Of a DNA stretch of 64,000 nucleotides, positions 51,740 through 61,547 are shown one piece after another. Where the stretch lies: positions 62,001 through 126,000 of the forward strand of contig CAZTTG010000003.1 of assembly GCA_964615935.1 (NCBI GenBank), in the 5' to 3' direction. Origin of the DNA: CAZTTG01 sp964615935 (GTDB lineage: Bacteria > Planctomycetota > UBA1135 > GCA-002686595). The notes under the pieces were generated by a model. The model was not told the origin of the DNA, searched no databases, and worked only from the letters and a program-made list of their open reading frames with translations. Made by a program: the position numbers and the translations under genes. Position 1 is the stretch's first letter; each line of letters opens with the position of its first letter.

Positions 51740-51797
51740 GGGGGTACCATCGGCCCTCCCCGGAGAGCCCGGACTCCAGGACCTTTCAAGGAAGACC

Positions 51798-51974
51798 ATG
51801 ACCACCAATCCCGCCGAGAGGCGCCGCGAGATCCGCCGGCGCCGCCAGCGCCGCGAGAAGCAGCGCAAGTTCCGCAACCGCCTGGCCGCGGCCAAGGACG
51901 AGAAGACGCGCGAGGACCTCAGGAAGCGCATCCTGAAGATCAACCCGCTGGCGCAGTTCCCCGAGTCGGCGTAG
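51798..51974 (+). CDS. Small basic DUF6800-like protein
   Basis: A 58-residue frame starts at ATG 51798, 58 bp after the mrp stop, with AAGGAAG just upstream. The product is highly charged and helical: MTTNPAERRREIRRRRQRR, KFRNRLAAAKDEKTRED, then RILKINPLAQF. It resembles the very small planctomycete proteins now called DUF6800, which have the same ERR.EI.RRR..R.K opening and function unknown. Basic N-terminal helix suggests RNA or ribosome contact, an inference only. Confidence 0.8.
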   Translation: MTTNPAERRREIRRRRQRREKQRKFRNRLAAAKDEKTREDLRKRILKINPLAQFPESA

Positions 51975-52020
51975 CCCGGGCCAGTCCCACCCCTCCCGGG
52001 CTCCTCCTCACCGAGGCGCC

Positions 52021-53835
52021 ATGACGAGCCCGACCTGGAAGCAGCGAATCGGGGTGTTCGCCGGCCTCTCGGCGCTGGCGCTCCTGGCCTACGTCCCGGC
52101 GCTGGACGGCGGCCTGCTCTGGGACGACACCGACTGGATCGCGTCCGGGGAGTCGCTGCGCGGCCTGCGCGGGCTGGCCCGGATCTGGCTCGATCCGAGC
52201 GCCCTGATCCAGTACTACCCGCTGACCTACACGAGCTGGTGGATCGACCACCTCCTGTGGGGGCTGGCCCCCCTCCCCTACCACGTCGAGAACGTCCTGC
52301 TCCACGCGCTCGGCGCGGCGCTCTTCTGGGAGCTCCTGCGGCGGTTGGGGGTGCCGGGGGCCCTGCCGGCGGCCCTGGTGTTCTGCCTCCACCCGGTCCA
52401 CGCCGAGTCGGTGGCCTGGCTGACCGAGCGCAAGAACGTCCTGTCGGGGGTGTTCTACCTGGCGAGCCTGAATGCCTGGGTGCGCCACCTCGGGGACGGC
52501 GGCGCCCGCGCCTGGAGGTGGTCGCTCCTCTTCTTCGCCCTGGCCCTGCTGGCCAAGACCGCGACGCTGATGCTGCCGGTGGTCCTCCTGATCCTCGTCG
52601 GGTGGCGGGCTCGAGCGGATCGGCGCGCGGCCATTCGGACCCTGCCCTTCTTCGCCCTCTCGATCGCCGCGGCCGGGATGACCGTGTACATGGAGCACGT
52701 CGCCGGCGCGGTGGGCGCGGAGTGGTCCCTCTCCTTCGCCGAGCGCCTGGTTCTCTCGGGGCAGGTGGTCTGGTTCTACCTCTCCAAGCTCCTGGTGCCC
52801 ATCGGGCTCTGCTTCGTGTACACGGGAGAGGGGCTGACCGAGGTCTCCCTCACCGGCTTCATCCCGCTCCTCTCCCTGCCGATCATCGCGGTGGCCGCGT
52901 GGTTCCTTCGAGGGAGCTGGGGAGCCCCGGTGCTCGTGGCGGGCGGCTTCTTCGTCGCCAACCTCTTCCCGGTGATGGGCTTCTTCGACCTCTACTGGAT
53001 GCGCTACGCCTTCGTCGGCGACCACTTCCAGTATCTGGCCAGCCTGGGGCCGATCGCGCTGATCGCGGCCCTGGTCGCCCGCTCGGTGGCGAGCCACGGC
53101 GGGCCCCCCCGGTACGCGCGGATCGGCCTGGGTCTGGCGGTGCTGGCCGCCCTGGGAGCCCAGACCTGGAGGCAGGCCGGGCAGTACCGCGACGTCGAGA
53201 TCCTGTGGCTCGAGACCCTGCGCCGCAACCCCGACGCCTGGCTGGCGCACACCAACCTGGGCAACCTGATCTCGGCGCGCGGGGACATCGACGACGGCCT
53301 CCCCCACCACGAGAGGGCGCTGGAGATCAACCCCCTGGCCTTCGAGTCCCTCAACGCGGTGGGGAACCACCTCGTGCGGGAGGGCCGCTTCGAGGAGGCC
53401 CTGGAGCGCTTCCAGACCGCCCTGGGGGTGCGCCCCTCCAGGGCGCTGACCTACTACAACCTGGGCGTGATGGAGCTCGCGCGCGACCGGGAGGCCCAGG
53501 CCCTCGACTGGTTCCGGCGCGGGCTGGAGCGGAACCCGTCGAACCTCGACCTGATGCGGTACCTGGCCGAGCTCCTGTGCTCGGCCCGCGAGGCCTCCCT
53601 TCGCGATGCGCCTCAGGCGCTGCGGCTGGCCGAGAGGGTCTGCGACCGGCGCGCCGCACCCACCGCCGCCGATGTCCACACCCTTACCAAGGCCCTGGCC
53701 GCCATGGGCCGACTGGAGGAGGCCAGACTGGAGGGCCACCGGGCCCTGGAGCTCGCGCGCAGGGAGGGCTCTCGCGAGCGCGAGGACAGGATCCGGGGTT
53801 TCCTCAACCGCATCGAGGAGCGCCTGGGGCGATGA
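52021..53835 (+). CDS. Membrane protein with TPR repeats (TMTC/O-mannosyltransferase-like)
   Basis: The 604-residue product has about ten N-terminal membrane helices and a first loop ending in LLWDDTDWIASGESLRGL. It carries the family-like segments YYPLTYTSWWIDHLLWG, PYHVENVLLHALGAALFWELL and VFCLHPVHAESVAWLTERKN. From about residue 395 there are four or five TPR units: NPDAWLAHTNLGNLISARGD, NPLAFESLNAVGNHLVREGR, RALTYYNLGVMELARDRE and NPSNLDLMRYLAELL. The architecture matches TMTC-type proteins, some of which are protein O-mannosyltransferases. Acidic catalytic residues could be the DD in LLWDD. It overlaps the helicase gene start by 4 bp (ATGA). Confidence 0.88.
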   Translation: MTSPTWKQRIGVFAGLSALALLAYVPALDGGLLWDDTDWIASGESLRGLRGLARIWLDPSALIQYYPLTYTSWWIDHLLWGLAPLPYHVENVLLHALGAALFWELLRRLGVPGALPAALVFCLHPVHAESVAWLTERKNVLSGVFYLASLNAWVRHLGDGGARAWRWSLLFFALALLAKTATLMLPVVLLILVGWRARADRRAAIRTLPFFALSIAAAGMTVYMEHVAGAVGAEWSLSFAERLVLSGQVVWFYLSKLLVPIGLCFVYTGEGLTEVSLTGFIPLLSLPIIAVAAWFLRGSWGAPVLVAGGFFVANLFPVMGFFDLYWMRYAFVGDHFQYLASLGPIALIAALVARSVASHGGPPRYARIGLGLAVLAALGAQTWRQAGQYRDVEILWLETLRRNPDAWLAHTNLGNLISARGDIDDGLPHHERALEINPLAFESLNAVGNHLVREGRFEEALERFQTALGVRPSRALTYYNLGVMELARDREAQALDWFRRGLERNPSNLDLMRYLAELLCSAREASLRDAPQALRLAERVCDRRAAPTAADVHTLTKALAAMGRLEEARLEGHRALELARREGSREREDRIRGFLNRIEERLGR

Positions 53836-56800
53836 GCCGAAACGCCCATCCCGCCCCCGGTGCGCAGGAGGGCGCGCCGCTCGACGCCTTCCATCCCCTG
53901 ATCCGCCGCTGGTTCGCCGAGCGGGTGGGCTCCCCCACCGAGGTGCAGTCCCGGGCCTGGCCGGCCATCGCCGCCGGCGAGCACGTGCTGGTCACCGCGC
54001 CCACGGGTAGCGGCAAGACCCTGGCCGCCTTCCTGTGGGCCATCGACCGGCTGGTACGCGGCGAATGGGAACCGGGTCGGGTGCGCGTGCTCTACGTCTC
54101 GCCGCTGCGCGCCCTGAACAACGACATCCAGCGCAACCTCATCCAGCCGCTCTCGGAGCTGGAGGCGCTCTTCCTCACCGCGGGCGAGCCCTGGCCCGGG
54201 ATCCGCGCGGCCACGCGCTCGGGCGACACCTCTCCGGAGGAGCGCCGGCGCATGCTGCGCCGCCCGCCCGAGATCCTGATCACCACGCCCGAGAGCCTGA
54301 ACATCCTGCTCACCTCGCGCTCGGGCCAGGGCCTGCTCGAGGGGCTGACCACGGTGATCCTCGACGAGGTGCACGCCGTGGTCGGGACCAAGCGCGGCAC
54401 GCACCTGATCACCGCGGTCGAGCGCGCGGCGCGGCTGGCCGGCGGGCTGCAGCGCATCGCGCTGTCGGCCACGGTGCGTCCCCTCGAGCGGGTCGCCGCC
54501 TGGGTCGGCGGATACCGGCGCGAGGGGAGGCCCGGCAGCGCGGCCTGGACCCCGCGGCCGGTCTCCCCGATCGACGCCGGCGGCCGCAAGGCCTACGAGC
54601 TCTGCGTGCAGTACGCCGCGGGCCGGTCCGCGGAGCCGGAGGCGGGGGAGGAGAGCTTCTGGGAGGCGCTGGCCGACCAGCTGGCCGAGCGGGTGCGGGC
54701 CAACCGCGCCACCCTGGTCTTCGCCAACAACCGGCGCCAGGTCGAGCTCCTGGCCCGCCTGATCAACCGCGAGGGGCGGGACTCCCGGGTGTACTCGCAC
54801 CACGGCTCGCTCTCGCGCGAGATCCGCGAGGTGGTGGAGGCCCGGCTCAAGGCCGGCGCGCTCGACGGTATCGTGGCGACCAACTCGCTGGAGCTGGGCA
54901 TCGACGTGGGCGCCATCGACGAGGTGGTGCTGGTGCAGACGCCCCCCTCGGTCTCCAGCGCGGTGCAGCGCGTGGGGCGCGCCGGGCACGGGGTGGGCCA
55001 GACCAGCCGCGGCCGGCTCTACGCCACCCACCCGCGCGACCTGCTCCAGGCCGCGGTGGTGGTGCGCGCCCTGCTCGACGGCGAGATCGAGCCCCTGGCG
55101 CCGCCCGCGGCGCCGCTGGACGTCCTGGCGCAGGTCGTCCTCTCGATGACCGCCCTGGAGCCCTGGCCGGTGGACGAGCTCTACGACGAGCTGCGCTGCT
55201 CGGCCGCCTACCACGAGCTCCCGCGCGAGCGCTTCGACCTGGTGATCGAGATGCTCGCCGGCAAGTACGCCGGCGCGCGGGTGCCGGCCCTGCGGCCGCG
55301 GCTCTCGCTCGACCGGGTGGACGGCACGGTGCGGGCGCGACCGGGCACCGCGCGGCTGCTCTACGCCGCCGGCGGGACCATCCCGGACCGCGGGCTCTAC
55401 AACCTGCGCCACGCCGAGACCGGCGCGAAGCTCGGGACGCTGGACGAGGAGTTCGTCTGGGAGCGCACCGTCAGCGAGACCTTCCTCCTCGGCGTGCAGG
55501 CCTGGAGGATCCGCAGCATCACGCACAACGACGTGCTGGTCGTGCCCGGCCGGGCGGTCGACGCCATGGCGCCCTTCTGGCGCGCCGAGCGGCGCCTGGG
55601 CAGCTCGTGGATGGCCGAGCGCATGGGCGACTTCCTCGAGCGGGCCGACGCGCGGCTCGAGGAGGAGGGCTTCGCGGACGAGCTGGTGGAGCGGCACTGC
55701 CTCGAGGCGCACACCGCGGAGCAGCTGGTCGCCTTCCTCGCCTCCCAGAAGCGCGCCACGGGCGTCTCCCTGCCGCACCGCCACCACCTCGTGGTGGAGC
55801 GCGTCACCGACCCGCAGGGCCGCGGCGGCGCGCATCCGATGATCCTGCTGCACACCACGTGGGGCGGCCGCGTCAACCGCCCCTTCAGCCTGGCCCTGGC
55901 CGCGGCCTGGGAGGACCGCCACGGCCGCTCACCGCGCGTGGACCACGACGACGACTGCGTGATGCTCGAGCTGCCCGAGGGCGGGAGCGCCGACGAGCTG
56001 CTCGAGCTGGTCGGCCCGGACGAGGTGGACGGCCTGATCCGGGGGCGCCTGGAGAGCACCGGCTTCTTCGGCGCGGCCTTCCGCGAGAGCGCCGGCCGCG
56101 CGCTGCTCCTGCCGCGCAAGGGCTTCGACCGGCGCACGCCCCTGTGGCTCAGCCGCCAGCGCGCCAAGGAGCTCCTGCAGGTCGCGTCCGGCTTCGAGGA
56201 CTTCCCGGTGCTGCTGGAGACCTGGCGCACCTGCCTGCAGGACGACATGGAGCTCGACGCGCTGCGCGAGCGCCTGGACGAGCTGGGCGCGGGCGAGATC
56301 GCGGTCAGCGCGGTGCACACCTCGCGGCCCTCGCCCTTCGCCGGCGAGGTGAGCTGGCGCCGCACCAACGAGCTGATGTACGAGGACGACGTGCCCGAGC
56401 GCCCGGGACCCTCGCAGCTGCGCCCGGACCTGATCCGCGAGGTGGTGTTCTCGCCGGATCTCCGGCCGCAGGTGCCGGCGCACGTGGCGGAGGCGCTGCG
56501 GCGCAAGCTGCAGCGCACGCACCCCGGCTACGCTCCGCGGGACGCGCAGGAGCTGATCGACTGGGTGGAGGAGCGCGTCCTGATCCCGGAGGGCGAGTGG
56601 CGCGAGCTGCTGGAGGCCGTCGAGCGGGACCACGAGCAGGCCCCCGGGGACCTGCTCGAGGCCATCGGGCACCGGGTGGTCGCGCTCGAGTCGGGCGGGG
56701 CGCGGCTCGTCGGCCACGTCGAGGCCCTGACGCGAGCGCGCTCCGCGCTCGGGGCCAGCGAGGCGCTCCTCTCCGCGGCCCTCGACGGCTCTTGTGCGAG

Positions 56801-58319
56801 CGAGGCGGCGCGGGCCGCCGCCGACGTCCTGGCCGCCCGTCCCGGTCCGTGCCTCGAGGACCAGCTGGACCCTCTGGCCTCGCTGCTCGGCGAGCTCCTG
56901 CGCTTCCAGGCCGCCGTGCCGATCGCCTCCCTGGCGGAGGCCCTGGGGGTCGAGCCGGCGCTCCTGGAGGCTCCCCTGGGGGCGCTGGTCGAGGACGAGC
57001 GCGCCGTGATCGGCACGCTGACCGCGGAGGCCGCGGGAATCGAGGTCTGCGACGCCGAGAACCTCGCGAGGCTCCTGCGCATGAGGCGGGCCGAGGCCCG
57101 GCCCGCCTTCGAGGCCCTGCCCCTCGACTCGCTCCCCCTGGTGCAGGCCGTCCTGCAGGAGGTGGGCGCGCAGCCCGCGGGGGGTGTCGAGCCGCTGCAG
57201 GCCGCCATGGAGCGGCTCTTCGGTTATCCGGCGCCCGCCGGCCTCTGGGAGTCGGACCTCCTGCCGGCGCGGCTGGCGGACTATCGCTCGAGCTGGCTGG
57301 ACGGCCTCTTCGCCGACAGCGAGCTGATGTGGTTCGGCTGCGGCGAGGGCCGGTCGAGCTTCGCGCTGGCGCCCGAGCGCGACCTGTTCGCGGGCGGCGA
57401 GGCGGAGGAGGAGGGCCTGGAGGAGCTCCTCCCCGAGCAGCGCGGTCGCTTCACGCTCGCCGAGCTCGCGGCGCGCACCCATCGGCCCACGGCGGAGATC
57501 GTGGAACGGCTCTGGGCGCTCGCCTGGCGGGGCCGGGTCAGCTGCGACGGCTTCGCCGCCGTGCGGCAGGGCGCGGCCGCGGGCTTCCGTGCCGAGCCGG
57601 TGGCCGTCGAGGGCGGGCCGGCGCGCCGCACGCGCTTCGACCGCTGGAGGGGCTCGCGCCCCCTCTCCGGCGCCTGGTATCGCCTGGGCGCGCTCGAGCC
57701 GCCGGGCGACGCGCTGGAGCGCGAGGAGCTCCACCGGGACCGCGCGCGCCTCCTGCTCGACCGCTACGGCCTGCTCTTCCGCGAGCTCCTCGCCCGCGAG
57801 CTCCCCGGCCTGCGCTGGCGCGAGCTCTTCCGCACCCTGCGCCTGATGGAGCTCGCCGGCGAGGTGATCGGCGGCAGCTTCGTGCAGGGCATCCAGGGCG
57901 TGCAGTTCATCTCGCCCTCGGCCCTGCGGCGCCTGCGCGAGGAGCTGCCCGAGGACCGGGTGTTCTGGCTCAATGCCCTCGACCCGGCCTCGGTCTGCGG
58001 CCTGGGTCTGGCGGACCTGGAATCGCCGCGGCGCGTGCCCGGCACGCACCTGGTGTACCGGGGCAGCCGCCTGGTGGTGCTCTCGGAGGCGCGCGGCAAG
58101 CGCCTGCAGATTCGCGTCCAGCCGGATCACCCGCGGCTTTTCGAGCACCTGGGCTTTCTGAAGGTCCTGCTCGGCCGCGACGTCCATCCGCTGCGCGGCA
58201 TCACCGTCGAGACCATCAACGGCGAGCCCGCGCCGGGGAGCCCCTACCGGAAGGTCCTGGGCGAGCTCTTCGAGACCAGCGCGGACCACCGCACGCTGCG
58301 GCTGTCGCGACGGTACTGA
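53832..58319 (+). CDS. lhr: Lhr-type ATP-dependent DNA helicase
   Basis: The 1495-residue superfamily 2 helicase has Walker A APTGSGKT (56-63), LYVSPLRALNND (motif Ia), TTPESLNILL, DEVH at 178-181, LSATVRP (motif III), TLVFANNRRQVELLARL (motif IV), ATNSLELGIDVG (motif V) and QRVGRAGHGVGQ (motif VI). Then comes the Lhr-core winged-helix and DUF4985-like part and, from about 900 on, the large C-terminal region typical of full-length Lhr (E. coli 1538). It translocates 3'-5' on DNA and is linked to repair. It is read with a 4-bp overlap from the TPR gene. Confidence 0.94.
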   Translation: MSRNAHPAPGAQEGAPLDAFHPLIRRWFAERVGSPTEVQSRAWPAIAAGEHVLVTAPTGSGKTLAAFLWAIDRLVRGEWEPGRVRVLYVSPLRALNNDIQRNLIQPLSELEALFLTAGEPWPGIRAATRSGDTSPEERRRMLRRPPEILITTPESLNILLTSRSGQGLLEGLTTVILDEVHAVVGTKRGTHLITAVERAARLAGGLQRIALSATVRPLERVAAWVGGYRREGRPGSAAWTPRPVSPIDAGGRKAYELCVQYAAGRSAEPEAGEESFWEALADQLAERVRANRATLVFANNRRQVELLARLINREGRDSRVYSHHGSLSREIREVVEARLKAGALDGIVATNSLELGIDVGAIDEVVLVQTPPSVSSAVQRVGRAGHGVGQTSRGRLYATHPRDLLQAAVVVRALLDGEIEPLAPPAAPLDVLAQVVLSMTALEPWPVDELYDELRCSAAYHELPRERFDLVIEMLAGKYAGARVPALRPRLSLDRVDGTVRARPGTARLLYAAGGTIPDRGLYNLRHAETGAKLGTLDEEFVWERTVSETFLLGVQAWRIRSITHNDVLVVPGRAVDAMAPFWRAERRLGSSWMAERMGDFLERADARLEEEGFADELVERHCLEAHTAEQLVAFLASQKRATGVSLPHRHHLVVERVTDPQGRGGAHPMILLHTTWGGRVNRPFSLALAAAWEDRHGRSPRVDHDDDCVMLELPEGGSADELLELVGPDEVDGLIRGRLESTGFFGAAFRESAGRALLLPRKGFDRRTPLWLSRQRAKELLQVASGFEDFPVLLETWRTCLQDDMELDALRERLDELGAGEIAVSAVHTSRPSPFAGEVSWRRTNELMYEDDVPERPGPSQLRPDLIREVVFSPDLRPQVPAHVAEALRRKLQRTHPGYAPRDAQELIDWVEERVLIPEGEWRELLEAVERDHEQAPGDLLEAIGHRVVALESGGARLVGHVEALTRARSALGASEALLSAALDGSCASEAARAAADVLAARPGPCLEDQLDPLASLLGELLRFQAAVPIASLAEALGVEPALLEAPLGALVEDERAVIGTLTAEAAGIEVCDAENLARLLRMRRAEARPAFEALPLDSLPLVQAVLQEVGAQPAGGVEPLQAAMERLFGYPAPAGLWESDLLPARLADYRSSWLDGLFADSELMWFGCGEGRSSFALAPERDLFAGGEAEEEGLEELLPEQRGRFTLAELAARTHRPTAEIVERLWALAWRGRVSCDGFAAVRQGAAAGFRAEPVAVEGGPARRTRFDRWRGSRPLSGAWYRLGALEPPGDALEREELHRDRARLLLDRYGLLFRELLARELPGLRWRELFRTLRLMELAGEVIGGSFVQGIQGVQFISPSALRRLREELPEDRVFWLNALDPASVCGLGLADLESPRRVPGTHLVYRGSRLVVLSEARGKRLQIRVQPDHPRLFEHLGFLKVLLGRDVHPLRGITVETINGEPAPGSPYRKVLGELFETSADHRTLRLSRRY

Positions 58320-58342
58320 CGGCGGCGAGGGGAGTCGGGCCC

Positions 58343-60217
58343 TCAGTCCCGATCCAGGGTAAAGTGCAGATCGGTGGTCTGGCCGGACTGGATCTCGAAC
58401 GGCACGTCGCGGCCGTCCGGGGGCGCGCCCTGGACTTCGTACCGCCCGGGAGGCAGCTCGACATCGGTCCCCATGCCGACCTTCACCGTCAGGGATTCGA
58501 AGCCGACCTCCTCGCCCTGCTCCCGGAGCGACAGGAACCAGGCCATCCGCTCCGGGTCGGAGCTGTCGAGGTAGATGGTCAGCATCCCGGGTTCGGGAAG
58601 GCGGAGGACCCCGAGGTCGGCGCGCTCCTCGGGGCGGAGATCGACGCTCGCCAGGATCCGGGTCGGCGTGGTGAGGCTCCAGGCCACGAGATCGTAGGGG
58701 CCCGGCGCGAGGGGACCGATCTCGAAGGCCCCGTCCGGATCGAGCTCGAGGCCGCGCCGCCGGCGCGTTCCCGACTTGCCGACCGAGATCCTCACGGCCG
58801 AGGGGGGCTGGCTCCGGTGATTCACGACGCTCCCGGTGATCCAGCAGGAGGGCTCCTCGAGCGGCTCCACCTCGAAGACGAGCTCGCCCGCGTCGACGTG
58901 GACCTCCCTGCGCTCATCCAGGGGGAAGCCCGCAATGCCCTCCGGAGCGAAGAGCGTCGCCCTGAAGCGATCGCTGGGGATGTTGTGGATCACGACCCGG
59001 CCGTCCGGTCCGGTCACTCCGTCGGATGGCCACATCCCGCCGGTGTAGACGATCGGCCCGACCTCGATCCGGTACCCGGGAAGGCCCTTTCCCTCCGTGT
59101 CCACGACCCGACAGTGCACGGAGTGGCCCGACTGGATCACGGCGTCCCACCGGGCCACCTGTCCGTCCTGGATCCGGATCTCCGTCTGCGCTTCACCTGC
59201 TCGGCCGTGTCGGGCCACGATCGTCTGCCTCCCCGGCGGGATGCGGTCGGCGCGGTACTCGCCGTCGGCCTCCGCGATGACGGGCGGGAAGTGCGAGCGA
59301 TCCCTGGGGTGGATCTGCGCCGGCACGGGCGTCCCGTGCTCATCCGCAACCGTGCCGACGAGCACGCCCCCGCGAGTGAGCCGAATCTCGAAGGGCTCGT
59401 GATCGCCGGCGAGGACCGGGACGCCGCCCGACCAGGTGGCCCAGGTGTCCGAGTAGGGTATCCGCACGCCGACGCGGCCGAGCGCCAGGCACTCCACCTC
59501 GAAGCGGCCATCGGGCCCCGTCAGGACCGCGCGCCGGGGAGGATTGGAGCCCGTGCTGCCTCCCCCGAGGGGGATGCCGTAGTACCTGCCGGGGCGGCCG
59601 ATCCAGACCTGTACGCCCTCGGCGGGAAGCCCTTCCGGATCGAGGACCCGGGCGATGAGCGACCCGCCGGGACCGGGGAGCTGCACGCGGACCTCCAGGA
59701 GCGAGCCGGGGGCACCGCTCAGCTCGTGCACGCCCGAAGGCGCGTAGCCCGGGGCCCTCGCGCAGACGTGCACGGTGTCGGTCTCGCCGCTCCATCGGAA
59801 TCGACCCTGCCGGTCGGTCCTCGCCACCGGCTCCCGGAGCGCCTCGGTCCGGAGCGCCTCGTAGTAGGGGGACGCGAAGACGTCCGCACCGGCCACGGGT
59901 GCGCCGACCCAGTCGACGACTAGGCCGCTGATGGCCAGACCTGCTGGAGATGGCTCCTCGACCGGCGCCGGTGGAGATGGCGCCGTTGCGGGCCCCACCT
60001 GGGCGGCCTCCGCCAGCTCGGCCGGCGCTCGCGGTTCCGGCTCGGGAGGATCGCCGTGGTCCGTGGCGACGACTCCCTCGGTAGGCTCGGATTCCAGCGC
60101 TGGTACCGCCCGGTCCGGGAACGCGTCATCCGCTCCGAGCCCACGCCACACCAGGACCGCTCCCAATCCCGCGAGGAGCGCCCCGACCGCGATCTTCGCT
60201 CCAGTGCTCACGAGCAT
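58343..60217 (-). CDS. Anchored multi-repeat carboxypeptidase-regulatory-like protein
   Basis: The 624-residue product starts at MLVSTGAKIAVGALLAGLGAVL, a single N-terminal membrane anchor, and is preceded closely by GGAGG. An acidic, proline-rich linker (about 40-110) leads to five or six beta-sandwich repeats of the CarboxypepD_reg/SpaA type. Each carries a form of ISGLVVDWVGAPVAGADVF, ARTDRQGRFRW, VLTGPDGRFEVECL or ELDPDGAFEIGPLAPGPYDL. Such proteins are abundant in planctomycetes as periplasmic or surface scaffolds. No catalytic motif is seen. It lies 50 bp after metF and may belong to the same transcript; it is convergent with lhr. Confidence 0.82.
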   Translation of the reverse strand: MLVSTGAKIAVGALLAGLGAVLVWRGLGADDAFPDRAVPALESEPTEGVVATDHGDPPEPEPRAPAELAEAAQVGPATAPSPPAPVEEPSPAGLAISGLVVDWVGAPVAGADVFASPYYEALRTEALREPVARTDRQGRFRWSGETDTVHVCARAPGYAPSGVHELSGAPGSLLEVRVQLPGPGGSLIARVLDPEGLPAEGVQVWIGRPGRYYGIPLGGGSTGSNPPRRAVLTGPDGRFEVECLALGRVGVRIPYSDTWATWSGGVPVLAGDHEPFEIRLTRGGVLVGTVADEHGTPVPAQIHPRDRSHFPPVIAEADGEYRADRIPPGRQTIVARHGRAGEAQTEIRIQDGQVARWDAVIQSGHSVHCRVVDTEGKGLPGYRIEVGPIVYTGGMWPSDGVTGPDGRVVIHNIPSDRFRATLFAPEGIAGFPLDERREVHVDAGELVFEVEPLEEPSCWITGSVVNHRSQPPSAVRISVGKSGTRRRRGLELDPDGAFEIGPLAPGPYDLVAWSLTTPTRILASVDLRPEERADLGVLRLPEPGMLTIYLDSSDPERMAWFLSLREQGEEVGFESLTVKVGMGTDVELPPGRYEVQGAPPDGRDVPFEIQSGQTTDLHFTLDRD

Positions 60218-60267
60218 GCCTCCGATCGTCCAGGTTCCCGCACCGGCCCCCGGGATCCCTGCGACCG

Positions 60268-61134
60268 CTACTTTACCGCCGCCAGCACCGAGCGCGTGGC
60301 GTGGCTCTTGTTCAGCGTGTAGAAGTGCAGCCCGGGCGCGCCCAGGGCCAGGAGCTGCCGGCACTGGGTGATGGCGTGCTCGATGCCCGTGGCCATGACC
60401 TTGGCGGGGTCGCCGCGGTGGCGCTGCAGTCGCTCCAGGAGGGGGGCGGGGAGGCTCGCGCCGCACATGCGGGTGAAGCGCTCGATCTGCTTGACGTTGG
60501 TGATGGGCATGATGCCCGGCACGATCGGCAGGGTGATGCCGGCCGCGCGGGCGCGACGGACGAAGTCGAAGTAGGTGTCGGTGTCGAAGAAGAGCTGGGT
60601 GATCAGGAAGTGGGCGCCGGCCTCCTGCTTGGCCCGCGTCCAGGCCAGGTCCTCCTCCGCGCCGGGGGACTCGGGGTGGGTCTCCGGGTAGCAGGCGGCG
60701 CCGATGTCGACCTCCGGAAAGCCGTCCCGGAGGAAGGCGATCAGCTCGTCGGCGTGGGCGAAGCCGCCCTCGGTGGGCTCGAAGCGCTCGACGCCCTTGG
60801 GGGGATCGCCGCGCAGGGCCAGCACGTTCTCGATGCCCACCTGCACCAGGCGGTCGAGGTTCTCGCGGATGTCCTCGGCGGTGGCCAGGGCGCAGGTCAT
60901 GTGCGCCATGGTGGTGATCTGCAGCTCGCCCTGCAGGCGGCTGACCAGCTCCAGGGTCCGGTCCCGGTTCGCGCCGCCCGCGCCGTAGGTGACCGAGATG
61001 AAGTCGGGGTGCAGGGCCTCGCGCAGGTCGGCGGCCGACTCCATGAGCACCGCCGCGCCCTCGTCGTCCCTGGGCGGGAAGAACTCGAAGCTGAAGACCG
61101 GCCGGCCCCGGCCGTGCATGGCGCTGATTCTCAC
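60268..61134 (-). CDS. metF: Methylenetetrahydrofolate reductase
   Basis: The 288-residue product starts at a GTG overlapping the thioesterase stop by 4 bp; the reading VRISAMHGRGRPVFSFEFFPP parallels the M-K-I-S start of other MetF proteins. The catalytic Glu is in FSFEFFPP, with VTYGAGG, MAHMTCA, LALRGDPP, ACYPETHPES and AGAHFLITQLFFD marking the TIM-barrel FAD site, and GIMPITN the folate loop. It makes 5-methyl-THF for methionine synthesis. Placement after a creatininase-family and a thioesterase gene is unusual. Confidence 0.95.
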   Translation of the reverse strand: MRISAMHGRGRPVFSFEFFPPRDDEGAAVLMESAADLREALHPDFISVTYGAGGANRDRTLELVSRLQGELQITTMAHMTCALATAEDIRENLDRLVQVGIENVLALRGDPPKGVERFEPTEGGFAHADELIAFLRDGFPEVDIGAACYPETHPESPGAEEDLAWTRAKQEAGAHFLITQLFFDTDTYFDFVRRARAAGITLPIVPGIMPITNVKQIERFTRMCGASLPAPLLERLQRHRGDPAKVMATGIEHAITQCRQLLALGAPGLHFYTLNKSHATRSVLAAVK

Positions 61135-61547
61135 AGGGGCTCCTGGATCTGGGCGAGGCGCTCTCGCCAGGGCTCCGAGAGGGGTCGGGGACGCATGGGG
61201 CCGGTGTCCACGCACACCGAGGTCATCCGCGCGTCCAGACAGACCTCCTCGCCCACGGTGTACACGTAGCGCAGCCCGAAGGAGGAGCGCCCGAGCCGGA
61301 AGCAGGTCACCCGGACCCGGGGCCGATCGCCGAAGCGCAGGGGCCGCAGGTAGTCCACCTGGGAGGAGACCAGCGGGAAGCCGACCCGCTCCTCGAGCAG
61401 GAGCTGGTCGTAGCGGACCCCCACGTGCTCCTCCCACAGCTCCTCGAAGGCCTCGTGGATGTAATCGTGGATCCTCGCGGAGTAGGCGATCCCCGCCGGA
61501 TCCACGTGGCTGAACCGCACGCGCTGCTCGAGGGTGAAGGCGCTCAT
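61131..61547 (-). CDS. Acyl-CoA thioesterase (4-hydroxybenzoyl-CoA thioesterase family)
   Basis: The 138-residue hotdog-fold protein carries the catalytic Asp16 in VRFSHVDPAGIAYSARIHDY, the hallmark of the YbgC/4HBT group. The hydrophobic helix AFEELWEEHVGV and the beta segments VSSQVDYLRPLRFGDR follow. It hydrolyses short or aromatic acyl-CoA. Its start overlaps the creatininase stop (ATGA) and its stop overlaps metF (GTGA), so it is translated within a tightly coupled block. Confidence 0.92.
   Translation of the reverse strand: MSAFTLEQRVRFSHVDPAGIAYSARIHDYIHEAFEELWEEHVGVRYDQLLLEERVGFPLVSSQVDYLRPLRFGDRPRVRVTCFRLGRSSFGLRYVYTVGEEVCLDARMTSVCVDTGPMRPRPLSEPWRERLAQIQEPL

Noticed and set aside
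52239..53831. Long open frame ahead of the Lhr helicase start
   Set aside because: The frame is open by base composition; its translation is Pro/Gly/Arg-rich and it shadows the TPR membrane gene. The helicase begins at the ATGA overlap at 53832.
54035..59923. 1962-codon open frame over the helicase
   Set aside because: Shadow of lhr in a high-GC region; arginine/alanine-rich low-complexity translation without motifs.
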